A stretch of 59,298 nucleotides of DNA from Lachnospiraceae bacterium (GTDB lineage: Bacteria; Bacillota; Clostridia; Lachnospirales; Lachnospiraceae), in assembly GCA_019424135.1 (NCBI GenBank), contig JAHYZZ010000015.1, positions 1 through 59,298 on the forward strand, given 5' to 3'. How positions within the stretch are numbered: the stretch's first letter is position 1; every line of letters begins with the position of its first letter. This document shows, piece by piece, positions 34,369-42,351 of this stretch. A program made the translations under genes and the position numbers. The notes beneath the pieces were generated by a model, which saw nothing but the letters and a program-made list of their open reading frames with translations, searched no databases and was not told where the DNA came from.

Positions 34369-36102
34369 CTATAGCAATGCGTTGATCATTGATACAACTT
34401 CTTCACCCAATTTCGCCGATTTTTCCTCCGCATCTGCAAGGGAATTTCCCTTAATTCCATAGTAGAATTTTACCTTTGGTTCCGTTCCGGACGGTCTTAC
34501 ACAGACCCATGCGTCATCGGAAAGATCATAGTACAGAACATTGGAGGAAGGAAGTCCTGTCTTTGTCACTTCACCAGTAGCCATGTCTCTGATTGTGTCA
34601 GCCTGGTAGTCTCTTGACTTAAGCACCTGGTATCCTCCAATCTCAGTCGGCGTATTCTTTCTTAAGGTATCCATAATCTCCTGGATCTTCTGCAGCCCCT
34701 CGATTCCCTTCAAAGTGATCGACTGAATATCGTCTTTGTAATATCCATATTTTTCATACATATCCAACATGGCATCCCACAAAGTCTTACCCTGGGTCCT
34801 GTAATATGCCGCTGCCTCGCAAAGTGCCATCGTCGCAACAATGGCGTCCTTGTCTCTGGCATGAGTTCCGATCAGACATCCGTAGCTTTCCTCAAAGCCG
34901 AACAGATAGGTTCCTTTTCCTGTGGTCTCGAACTTCAGGATCTGCTGACCGATATATTTAAATCCCGTCAACACTTCGATCAGGCCGATGTGATATCCCT
35001 TAGCAATGGCATCTGCCAGGTTGGAGGTTACGATGGTTTTGATGAGGTATCCATCCTCCGGCAGTCCATAGAGCGCTTTGCGCTGCCCGATCTCATAGTC
35101 TGCCAGAAGGCATCCTGACATATTTCCGGTAAGCACTTGATATTCTCCAGACTCTGTATCCTTTACATAGACGCCCAAGCGGTCTGCATCCGGGTCTGTG
35201 GCCAGGATCAGGTCTGCATCCACCTCTTTTGCCAGCTTCAATCCCAGTTCAAACGCTTCTTTGGCTTCCGGATTTGGATAGGATACCGTTGGGAAGTCTC
35301 CATCTGGCAGTTCTTGCTCTTTTACCACATAAACGTTGGTGAAGCCCAACTCTTTTAAAATTCGTCTGGCCGGTATATTTCCAGTTCCATGAAGCGGACT
35401 GTACACAATCTTCAGATCTCTTCCCACCGCATTGATAGAATCCTGATGGAGAACCTGTTTTTTCAGCTCTGCGATATAGCCGTCGTCAACCTCTCTTCCG
35501 ATCACTTCATAAAGACCAGCCTTCTTTGCCTCTTCCCGATCCATAGTCTTAACCGTGTTGTAATCGGTCACCGCCTTTACCTCATCCATGATTCCCTTGT
35601 CATGAGGCGGTGTGATCTGGGCGCCATCTTCCCAGTATACCTTGTATCCGTTATACTCCGGCGGATTGTGGCTTGCAGTAATATTGATACCCGCGATACA
35701 TCCAAGACGGCGAACCGCATAGGACAGCTCCGGTGTGGGGCGCAGGGATTCAAAAATATATGCCTTAATCCCGTTAGCTGCCAGACAGCGGGCGGCTTCA
35801 TCCGCAAATTCCGGCGACATCCTGCGTGAATCGTAGGCGATAGCCACACCCTTTGCCTGCCCGTTATTTTTTACAATATAGTTAGCCAGGCCCTGAGTGG
35901 CCTTACGTACCGTATAGATATTCATACGATTGGTTCCTGCACCGATCACTCCCCGAAGACCTGCAGTCCCAAATTCCAGCTCCTTGTAAAAACGTTCCTT
36001 TATCTCGTTGTCATTATCTGCAATCTCTCGAAGCTCCTCTTTCGTGGCTTCATCAAAATAGGGATTTTGCAGCCACTCTTCGTAACTTTCACGATATTCC
36101 AT
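34369..36102 (-). CDS. pgcA: Phosphoglucomutase / phosphomannomutase
   Basis: A 577-residue alpha-D-phosphohexomutase. The catalytic serine is in TASHNPPEYNGYK near residue 147, the Mg loop is DPDADR near 305, and the sugar loop GFEESYG lies near 400. The phosphate-binding RPSGTEPKVKFY lies near 540. It interconverts glucose 1- and 6-phosphate for glycogen (glgC/glgD are nearby) and surface polymers. Start after AGGAGG. Confidence 0.93.
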   Translation of the reverse strand: MEYRESYEEWLQNPYFDEATKEELREIADNDNEIKERFYKELEFGTAGLRGVIGAGTNRMNIYTVRKATQGLANYIVKNNGQAKGVAIAYDSRRMSPEFADEAARCLAANGIKAYIFESLRPTPELSYAVRRLGCIAGINITASHNPPEYNGYKVYWEDGAQITPPHDKGIMDEVKAVTDYNTVKTMDREEAKKAGLYEVIGREVDDGYIAELKKQVLHQDSINAVGRDLKIVYSPLHGTGNIPARRILKELGFTNVYVVKEQELPDGDFPTVSYPNPEAKEAFELGLKLAKEVDADLILATDPDADRLGVYVKDTESGEYQVLTGNMSGCLLADYEIGQRKALYGLPEDGYLIKTIVTSNLADAIAKGYHIGLIEVLTGFKYIGQQILKFETTGKGTYLFGFEESYGCLIGTHARDKDAIVATMALCEAAAYYRTQGKTLWDAMLDMYEKYGYYKDDIQSITLKGIEGLQKIQEIMDTLRKNTPTEIGGYQVLKSRDYQADTIRDMATGEVTKTGLPSSNVLYYDLSDDAWVCVRPSGTEPKVKFYYGIKGNSLADAEEKSAKLGEEVVSMINALL

Positions 36103-36147
36103 TTTAGGTACCTCCTATCCTTAATGTCTATATTATACAACAGGAGT

Positions 36148-37197
36148 TTACAAATGAAAAGAAAATATCTCTTCTAAAAACCGCTTCTTTTCTTCTGTCT
36201 GACGGATTGCTGTTTCCAGTTTTTCCGTATTTTTTTCCGATCTCCAGGCTTTGTTGGAACGGTAATAGGAGTCTGCTGTTTTCCAAAATTTCTCTGGATA
36301 GATAAAGCGTATGCAAAGATATTCAAGCTCCGCATCTGACAAGGGACGGATGGCCGTATAGGCATTGAGCATATTGTCACCAAGCCTCACCTTCCAGCCA
36401 TGTTTTTCCATTACTTTTCGCAGAAAATAATAAAGATCCTCTGCCTGAATATCCTGCTTGAATTTTTCAAAATTTGTGGTGGCGATCCGGTAAGGCTCTT
36501 TTCGGCAATTATAATCGCCCTGAACCATCAAAATATTGTGGTAATTATATTCGCCGTGCACAAGGCACCCCCGGCGGCGGCTCTCCTTTTCCAATTTTCG
36601 GTATCCCGACGCCTCAAGTGCCTCCAGCGCCGTCTGTCCCCATTGGTACATCTGGTCGAAACAGCGCAGGAAAGCATACTCAAAATCCCCTTTCGGAGAC
36701 AGGCTCCGCACAAATTTGCGTACTTTACACAGCTCCCGATTATGGCGCCGGTACTCCATCTCAAGCCCCTGCTTTGTTTCCGGAAGATTTTCACTTACAC
36801 ACTGTTTGGCCTCCACCGACGAAAACTTTGGAATATCTTTCATGATTTCATGAAGCTTCGCCAGGTTTCCTGCCGCCGCCAAAAGCTCTGCCGGTCTGCG
36901 CACATCACACTCTTTCCCCTGAAACCACCTTTTCAGAACATAGGCACTTCCATCCTCCATACAGGCCGCACACTGCCCTTCGCTGGTCCGCAATATATAA
37001 TCAACCTTCTCATACCCCTGTTGGCGCAGAAAATCATACAATTCACACAACACAGGAATACGCTTCTTAGTCCCCTTCACTTCCTTCAGCAGCAACAGCC
37101 CCTGATTCGTGTCGCATAAAATAGCACCCCTGGTTTTGCGGGTGCCGATGACATCAATATCATATTTCTCCAAAACCTCTCGCTCATATTCCTGCAT
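36148..37197 (-). CDS. CotS-like spore coat protein (kinase-fold)
   Basis: About 349 residues of the CotS/YutH/YsxE family, a degenerate aminoglycoside-phosphotransferase fold. CLVHGEYNYHNILM near 225 marks the Brenner-like loop. The later Asp of active kinases appears as TNFEKFKQDI, so catalysis is doubtful. Family members are spore coat proteins. The ATG at 37197 is 6 nt after AGGGG; an ATG five codons earlier is possible. Confidence 0.82.
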   Translation of the reverse strand: MQEYEREVLEKYDIDVIGTRKTRGAILCDTNQGLLLLKEVKGTKKRIPVLCELYDFLRQQGYEKVDYILRTSEGQCAACMEDGSAYVLKRWFQGKECDVRRPAELLAAAGNLAKLHEIMKDIPKFSSVEAKQCVSENLPETKQGLEMEYRRHNRELCKVRKFVRSLSPKGDFEYAFLRCFDQMYQWGQTALEALEASGYRKLEKESRRRGCLVHGEYNYHNILMVQGDYNCRKEPYRIATTNFEKFKQDIQAEDLYYFLRKVMEKHGWKVRLGDNMLNAYTAIRPLSDAELEYLCIRFIYPEKFWKTADSYYRSNKAWRSEKNTEKLETAIRQTEEKKRFLEEIFSFHL

Positions 37198-37237
37198 ACT
37201 CATCCCCTGCATTTCACATTACATGTTCTTTCTAGCG

Positions 37238-37267
37238 TATGCCAAAGAAACTATAAATATGCCAAAG
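37238..37267. repeat. Direct repeat TATGCCAAAG beside REP copy 4
   Basis: TATGCCAAAG occurs at 37238-37247 and 37258-37267; the second copy runs into the left arm of REP copy 4. The arm of this copy thus repeats neighbouring sequence. Confidence 0.6.
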
Positions 37268-37308
37268 GGGACGGGGGATTTCCAGAAATCCCCCGTCCCC
37301 TTTGGCAT
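37259..37308. repeat. REP-like palindrome, copy 4 (50 bp)
   Basis: Core GGGGACGGGGGATTT with one central mismatch and outer arms ATGCCAAA / TTTGGCAT, unlike the CATT arms of other copies yet fully complementary to each other. It lies 24 bp downstream of the cca stop. Two TTATCCACA motifs (37309-37317 and 37321-37329) sit between the palindrome and cca, giving GTGGATAA next to the hairpin foot on the minus strand. Confidence 0.9.
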
Positions 37309-37332
37309 TTATCCACATTTTTATCCACAAAG

Positions 37333-38661
37333 TTATCCCAAATATTTTAACAACTCTTCCTTTGTATTTAGTTCCGGTTGATCGATCACAAGCTGCAGGA
37401 GTTCATTTAGCTTCTGACCTATTTCTTTCCCAGGCTGCATTCCCGCCTCAAGCAAATCTTTTCCCGATACTGCAAGCTCTTTTAATGACACACACTGTCC
37501 TGCTTCCACAATCTGTCTATATAGCTCCTCTATCTCATTAAGATTTTGCATTTTTTCCTCGCGTTTATACAGACTCTGCGCTAAAACATCTGCACGCCGC
37601 ACTTCCATATAAGCTGGAAATATATCTTCCCCAATGATATTCATTGCCTGACGGACAGCTTTTGCTTCACCCGGCATCCGGTAATCATGGTACCTCACCA
37701 GCCTTGATACTTTTTGAAGCGTATCGTTATCAAATTTCAATCTTTTTAACACTCTCTTTGCGATTTTCTCACTTTCAAAAGCATGCTTTTTAAAATGTGC
37801 CCTCCCGGTTGAATCTATCGTCTTCAGTGCCGGTTTCCCCATGTCGTGCAAAAGCATTGTAAGCCGCAAAATTTTATCCGAACGCACATTCATCATTGCA
37901 TGTAGCGTATGTTCCCCCACATTATACATATGGTGAGGCGTCTCCTGTTCTGTTGCCATCAAAAGATCAAACTCTGGCAAAAACTGACGAGTAATCCCCA
38001 GTTCATATGCTTCTCGTATCATGTCCGGACGTTTTGAGATCAACAGCTTTACCATCTCCACCTGTATTCTTTCCGCACTGATTTTCTGAAGAGATGACGC
38101 CAAAACACGCATCCCCTCCCTTGTATCTTTTTCAATTTCAAATCCCAACTGTGCCGCAAAGCGAACTCCCCGCAAAATCCGCAATGCATCCTCCGAAAAA
38201 CGTTCACGCGCATTCCCTACACAACGAATGACTCCTTTCTTCAAATCCTGGACTCCGCCATATATGTCAACCAATCCCTCCGAATCATTGTAGGCCATGG
38301 CATTAATCGTAAAATCCCGTCTTCGCAGATCCTCCTGAAGACACGAGGTAAATGTTACTTCCTTTGGATGTCTGGCATCCTCATATTTCCCATCAATTCT
38401 ATAAGTCGTAACTTCAAATCCCTCTTTATCCAAAAGGACGGTAATGGTTCCATGCTCAATCCCTGTATCAAACGTTCTGGGAAACAAAGCCTTTACCTGC
38501 GATGGTTGGGCCGAAGTCGTAATATCCCAGTCTTCCGGCTCTCTCCCTAATAGCGAATCCCTGACACAGCCTCCCACCGCATATGCTTCATACCCATGTT
38601 CCTGCAACGAAAAAATAATCGCATTTACTTTTTCAGGCAAGACGATCTTCCTGTTATCCAC
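37333..38661 (-). CDS. cca: CCA tRNA nucleotidyltransferase
   Basis: A 442-residue class II enzyme adding or repairing the 3' CCA of tRNAs. The N-terminal nucleotidyltransferase motif AVGGCVRDSLLGREPEDWDI (about 31-50) is followed by RRDFTINAMAYN and RILRGVRFAAQLGFEI. A HD-like domain (LLHDMGKP, near 270) is also present. Start is GTG at 38659-38661. The neighbouring TTATCCACA at 38654-38662 is this start region read backwards. Confidence 0.95.
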   Translation of the reverse strand: MDNRKIVLPEKVNAIIFSLQEHGYEAYAVGGCVRDSLLGREPEDWDITTSAQPSQVKALFPRTFDTGIEHGTITVLLDKEGFEVTTYRIDGKYEDARHPKEVTFTSCLQEDLRRRDFTINAMAYNDSEGLVDIYGGVQDLKKGVIRCVGNARERFSEDALRILRGVRFAAQLGFEIEKDTREGMRVLASSLQKISAERIQVEMVKLLISKRPDMIREAYELGITRQFLPEFDLLMATEQETPHHMYNVGEHTLHAMMNVRSDKILRLTMLLHDMGKPALKTIDSTGRAHFKKHAFESEKIAKRVLKRLKFDNDTLQKVSRLVRYHDYRMPGEAKAVRQAMNIIGEDIFPAYMEVRRADVLAQSLYKREEKMQNLNEIEELYRQIVEAGQCVSLKELAVSGKDLLEAGMQPGKEIGQKLNELLQLVIDQPELNTKEELLKYLG

Positions 38662-38688
38662 AATCTATCCTCCATTTATCAACATTAT

Positions 38689-39555
38689 CTATATTCTAAC
38701 ACATTTTATGGCGGGAGGGGCAGGGGGGGTTCCCGTAATCCCCCCGCCCCTCCCCCCCCTCAACCACCCCCTTTTCCCCCTTTCCACCCATTTCCCTCTT
38801 TTTTTTACAATGTCCCTAATATTTTCCATATTCCTTCTCGAAATTCTTAAAGTAGACTTTACTGCTTTTTCATAGTCCGCTCTTAATTCAGCACAATCTA
38901 AAATTTCTTGGAGAGAAACACCTTCTTTAACTGCATACTCCTTCAGAATCTGCTCCGCAACCTCTACTCGCTGTTCTAACTCATCTTCTTTGATGTCAAT
39001 AAAAATATCCCGACATTTGCTCTCATGAAATTCTATAAATGCCTGACTATTTCCAAACCGATCCTTTATCTTCTGATAAGCATCTCTACATAGAATTTGA
39101 TCTTCCTCTTCTAGGATCGTATAATACTCTCTCATACTACCATACTGGTAGCCGATTAAATCCTGAGACAATTTGGCCTTCACCGGGTTTAAATGTATAT
39201 ATCTCATACAATTCCAAAAATAAGACTCCGTCTCTACACATTGACTTCGATAACGGTTTTGAAAAACATATCCGGATCTTTGATGTTTATAATTGTAATA
39301 TAATGCGTATTTTGCTGAGATTACAGCCATGAATAACGCCAGTGCTGCTAATTCACCTTGCACCAGCATATGAAAATGATTTGGCATAATACAATATGCA
39401 TAGAAATTGATTCCATATTTTCTGTAGCTTTCACGAATGATACATTCCATCCTTGTACGTTCTCTTTTTTCTGCAAATATAAAACGCCTTTCAATTCCAC
39501 GATTAACAAGATGGTAAATCTTCGTTCTGCTCTCTTTTCTAGCTTCTCGCGCCAT
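38689..39555 (-). CDS. REP-associated tyrosine transposase (Y1/HUH, RAYT)
   Basis: About 288 residues of the IS200-like Y1 transposase superfamily. The metal-binding histidines are in PNHFHML (His60 and His62), and the candidate nucleophile is Tyr119 in MRYIHLNPVKA; NRG near 18-20 and the RYRSQCVE segment also fit RAYTs. RAYTs nick and rejoin single-stranded DNA at REP hairpins and are single-copy domesticated genes rather than mobile insertion sequences. The ATG at 39555 follows AAGGAGG. Palindrome copy 5 lies just upstream, and a diverged hairpin (38713-38754) forms the 3' end of the gene, turning the C-terminus into a Gly/Arg/Pro-rich tail (WLRGGRGGGITGTPPAPP). That tail may be a fusion with REP sequence. 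Confidence 0.88.
   Translation of the reverse strand: MAREARKESRTKIYHLVNRGIERRFIFAEKRERTRMECIIRESYRKYGINFYAYCIMPNHFHMLVQGELAALALFMAVISAKYALYYNYKHQRSGYVFQNRYRSQCVETESYFWNCMRYIHLNPVKAKLSQDLIGYQYGSMREYYTILEEEDQILCRDAYQKIKDRFGNSQAFIEFHESKCRDIFIDIKEDELEQRVEVAEQILKEYAVKEGVSLQEILDCAELRADYEKAVKSTLRISRRNMENIRDIVKKRGKWVERGKRGWLRGGRGGGITGTPPAPPAIKCVRI
38713..38754. repeat. Diverged REP-like G/C-rich hairpin in the RAYT 3' end
   Basis: GGGAGGGGC pairs exactly with GCCCCTCCC, then G6 pairs with C6 and TT with AA around a short loop. It has the same plan as the canonical palindromes (G4, short spacer, G5-7, A/T centre, complement) but differs in sequence. It is followed by a C-rich run (38752-38780) and lies inside the last codons of the transposase gene. 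Confidence 0.65.
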
Positions 39556-39566
39556 TAATTCCCTCC

Positions 39567-39587
39567 TTATCCACATTACGTGGAAAA
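39567..39587. repeat. Small hairpin beside REP copy 5
   Basis: TTATCCACATTACGTGGA and following A-run closely match the small hairpin at 296-316 beside copy 1. The first 9 bases are a DnaA-box 9-mer. It lies just upstream of the transposase ribosome binding site. Confidence 0.55.
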
Positions 39588-39609
39588 AGGGATGGTTTTT
39601 TATTTAGAC

Positions 39610-39655
39610 TTCATTGGGGACGGGGGATTTCCGAAAATCCCCCGTCCCCAATGAA
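39610..39655. repeat. REP-like palindrome, copy 5 (46 bp)
   Basis: Core GGGGACGGGGGATTT with loop CCGA and outer arms TTCATT / AATGAA. It starts 5 bp after the proS stop codon and 55 bp upstream of the transposase start. Its core and loop are identical to copy 6, so the two are close siblings. Confidence 0.92.
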
Positions 39656-39660
39656 AGTTT

Positions 39661-41100
39661 TTAGTAAGATTTTCCCCAATATACCATATGTTTTGCGGGT
39701 TTTCCACACCAGATACATTTATCGGAAATCATTTCTTCATCTTCGATCAAACATCTGGTTGCAGCACCACCTGTGGCATATTTTACTTCGCCTTCGCATT
39801 CTGGATCGCCACACCAGCAGGCCTTTACAAATCCGCGGTTCGCCTTGAATTTCTCTACCATTTCGTCCATTGTGACTGCGGTATCAATATGATCCTGCAG
39901 GAACTGATTTGCCCTGTCATACATATCCTGCTGCTCCTGTTCAAGAATCTCACGCAGTTTTACTGCGATCTCGTCCAGAGATACTACCATCTTTTCCCGG
40001 TTGTCGCGGCGTACAACTACCACCTGGTTCTTCTCAATATCTTTCGGGCCAATTTCGATACGCGTTGGAATACCCAGGATTTCCTGCTCAGAGAATTTCC
40101 ATCCAGTACTCTTATCAGAGTCATCAATTTTTACTCTGTATCCTGCTTTTTTCAACTCATCAAGCAAAGCATATGCTCTGTCAAGCACGCCTTCTTTATG
40201 CTGTGCGATTGGAATAATCCGACATTCTACCGGTGCTACATGCGGAGGCAGCACCAGACCGTCGTCATCTCCGTGAACCATGATCAGTGCTCCGATACTT
40301 CTGGTGGACCATCCCCAGGAAGTCTCGTATGCGCTCTGAAGCTGATTATTTTTATCTACATATTTAATTCCAAACGCATCCGGGAATCCGCTTCCGAAGA
40401 AATGGCTGGTGGCAGACTGCAGTGCTTTTCCGTCATGCATCAGTGCCTCAATCGTATAGGTATCCTGTGCTCCGGCAAACTTTTCGTGCTCAGCTTTTCT
40501 TCCTGCCACGAACGGAATTGCCATTGTCTCTCTATAACAGTCTTTATAAACTTCCCACATCTGAATTGTTCTCTCTTCAGCCTCTTCATAGGTTGCATGA
40601 AGAGTGTGGCCTTCCTGCCATAAAAATTCTCTGGACCGCAGGAATGGTCTTGTCGTTTTTTCCCAACGCAGTACCGAATTCCACTGATTCCATACCTTGG
40701 GAAGATCTCTGTAGGAACGGACTGTCTTTAACCACAGATCACAAAACAGTGTCTCTGAAGTCGGACGAATACACATCCTTTCCTGAAGTCTTTCCATCCC
40801 TCCGTGTGTTACCCAGGCAACCTCCGGCGCAAAACCTTCCACATGTTCAGCTTCTTTTTCCAGCAGGCTCTCCGGAATTAGCACTGGCAGATACACATTT
40901 TCTACACCAGTCTCTTTAAACCGCTTGTCAAGATCCGCCTGTATCAGTTCCCAGATAGCATAGCCGTTAGGCAGATAATTCAGACATCCCTTTACACTCG
41001 AATAATCACACAATTCTGCCTCACGGACAACATCCGTATACCACTGTGCAAAATTTTCATCACGGGGCGTAATGTTTTTGACCAATTTTTCCTTTGCCAT
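39661..41100 (-). CDS. proS: Prolyl-tRNA synthetase, class 3 (archaeal/eukaryotic type)
   Basis: About 479 residues, class II synthetase. Motif 2 lies in LRWEKTTRPFLRSREFLWQE, with TRSIGALIMVHGDDDGLVLPP for motif 3, an anticodon-binding domain, and a C-terminal domain with zinc cysteines (CWCGDPECEG and DKCIWCGKPA) ending in HMVYWGKSY. It charges tRNA-Pro. The ATG at 41100 follows AAAGGAGAG; a longer frame extends into the T-box leader and is rejected. Regulated by a T-box. Confidence 0.96.
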   Translation of the reverse strand: MAKEKLVKNITPRDENFAQWYTDVVREAELCDYSSVKGCLNYLPNGYAIWELIQADLDKRFKETGVENVYLPVLIPESLLEKEAEHVEGFAPEVAWVTHGGMERLQERMCIRPTSETLFCDLWLKTVRSYRDLPKVWNQWNSVLRWEKTTRPFLRSREFLWQEGHTLHATYEEAEERTIQMWEVYKDCYRETMAIPFVAGRKAEHEKFAGAQDTYTIEALMHDGKALQSATSHFFGSGFPDAFGIKYVDKNNQLQSAYETSWGWSTRSIGALIMVHGDDDGLVLPPHVAPVECRIIPIAQHKEGVLDRAYALLDELKKAGYRVKIDDSDKSTGWKFSEQEILGIPTRIEIGPKDIEKNQVVVVRRDNREKMVVSLDEIAVKLREILEQEQQDMYDRANQFLQDHIDTAVTMDEMVEKFKANRGFVKACWCGDPECEGEVKYATGGAATRCLIEDEEMISDKCIWCGKPAKHMVYWGKSY

Positions 41101-41234
41101 GTCTCTTCTCTCCTTTTCAACGCTTGATACACAGGGGTTCTTCCCTGCAACTTCTTGGGCAGGCGTCATTTCCTGCCAGACATTTGTTTATCAGAAGCGC
41201 TTAACCACATATAAAAACGCCGATCTTCGCGCTC

Positions 41235-41457
41235 CCCAAAAAGGGACCGAAAAGCTCGGCGGTACCACCCTAGTTAACTGCAGTCATCCACAGTTCTCTC
41301 ATTTACCATATAACGCTGGCAAAACGCTGCGCTTTCACGCAGAGGCTCCAAGGCCGGTTCTATCGAAACTTTCGGCAGGAATCTCACACCATCTGATCCC
41401 CTCTCTGAGCCAGTTTCCATGTACTAATCCTCTTCACAGCCCAAAAATCTTGAGTTA
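41235..41457 (-). ncRNA. T-box leader of proS
   Basis: The minus strand carries the T-box sequence AACTAGGGTGGTACCGCC (rc at 41257-41274). The terminator hairpin AGGG...CCG/CGG...CCCT ends in a T-run (about 41240-41272). An upstream stem I region holds an AGTA motif near 41420. The likely specifier is CCT for proline at 41377-41379, though stem I was not folded. Uncharged tRNA-Pro should stabilise the antiterminator and allow proS expression. Confidence 0.92.
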
Positions 41458-41463
41458 ACCGTA

Positions 41464-41492
41464 ATTCTAATCTATCACTTCAAATTTGTCAA
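41464..41492 (-). promoter_or_regulatory. Promoter of the T-box-proS transcript
   Basis: Minus strand: -35 TTGACA (rc at 41487-41492), 17 nt spacer, -10 TAGAAT (rc at 41464-41469). The rest of the gap up to 41586 holds only the ribosome binding site of the rightward pseudouridine synthase. Confidence 0.8.
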
Positions 41493-41586
41493 GGCTGTTT
41501 TCCTTTCAGATTTCCCTTCCAACAAGGATTTGCATATTTTTATGCACTGTGCTTAAATAGAAGAAAATGTAAATCGGAGGAAATGT

Positions 41587-42351
41587 ATGGCATATTCTTT
41601 TCAACCATCACGCTTGAACATTTTATATGAAGACGATCAAATCATCGTCTGCGTCAAGCCCCACGGCATTGCTACCCAATCCCGTTCCCTTGCTACTCCG
41701 GATATGGTACGTCTGATCAAATCCCATCTTTACCAGGCCAATCCCACACGCTCCTCCGGACCTGGGAAAGAACCTTACCTGGCTGTTATTCACCGCCTGG
41801 ACCAGCCCGTATCCGGAATACTGGTCTTCGCCAAAACTCCCGCGGCCGCCAGAGAGCTGAACCGGCAGATGCAGAATCCAGAAAAATCCTCGTTCGGAAA
41901 ATATTACCGTGCGCTTGTCGAAAAAAGGCCTGCAAAGGATCACGCGCTTCTTGAAAACTACCTTTGTAAAGACAATCGGACAAACACCTCCCGCATCTGC
42001 GATCCCTCCACTCCAGGAGCCAGACTCGCCCGGTTAGAATTCCACATTTCTGGGGATAACTTTTTTCATTGGGGACGGGGGATTTCCGAAAATCCCCCGT
42101 CCCCAATGAAACCTGCAGAGCTGCTTATCCACATTTTCACCGGCCGTCACCACCAGATCCGGGTACAGCTTGCGAATATCGGCTGCCCGATCATCGGTGA
42201 CACGAAATATAATCCACATTCAATGTGGAATGTGGGGAAAAATGGCTGGCAACAAATTTATCTCTGCGCCTTCAAATTGTCGTTTCAACATCCTAAAACC
42301 GGAAAGCTTATGGTTTTTGAACTTGAAGACGCCAGCGTCTGTGGATTTTAA
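41587..42351 (+). CDS. RluA-family pseudouridine synthase with REP-derived insert
   Basis: A 254-residue protein. The catalytic Asp72 lies in IHRLDQPVSGILVFAKT, and TGRHHQIRVQLANIGCPIIGD near 185-205 is the second family motif. It isomerises uridines in rRNA or tRNA; the target is unknown. REP palindrome copy 6 sits inside the gene and, being 48 bp, keeps the frame; it encodes residues 160-175 (FHWGRGISENPPSPMK) just before the TGRHHQIRVQ strand. The insert falls in what is normally a short loop, so the enzyme may still fold. Start after AGGAGG. The terminator overlaps the stop codon. Confidence 0.9.
   Translation: MAYSFQPSRLNILYEDDQIIVCVKPHGIATQSRSLATPDMVRLIKSHLYQANPTRSSGPGKEPYLAVIHRLDQPVSGILVFAKTPAAARELNRQMQNPEKSSFGKYYRALVEKRPAKDHALLENYLCKDNRTNTSRICDPSTPGARLARLEFHISGDNFFHWGRGISENPPSPMKPAELLIHIFTGRHHQIRVQLANIGCPIIGDTKYNPHSMWNVGKNGWQQIYLCAFKLSFQHPKTGKLMVFELEDASVCGF
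42064..42111. repeat. REP-like palindrome, copy 6, inside a coding gene (48 bp)
   Basis: Core GGGGACGGGGGATTT with loop CCGA and outer arms TTTCATT / AATGAAA. It is in frame within the RluA-family gene. It is flanked by GGGGATAAC on the left and TTATCCACA (42125-42133) on the right, both like the motifs beside copies 1 and 4. Confidence 0.93.

Noticed and set aside
39555..39576. Upstream start (39576) for the transposase
   Set aside because: Its first codon lies in the small hairpin and has no ribosome binding site; AAGGAGG sits before the ATG at 39555.
38689..39655. The Y1 transposase as an active IS200/IS605 insertion sequence
   Set aside because: The protein is longer (about 288 residues versus about 140-150), there is no TnpB partner, and flanking hairpins match dispersed repeats rather than element ends; a RAYT fits better.
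318..42111. The six G/C-rich palindromes as ordinary rho-independent terminators
   Set aside because: They lack an adjacent U-run, one lies inside a coding gene, and copies 3 and 6 occur beside separate well-formed terminators (16522-16569, 42327-42373).
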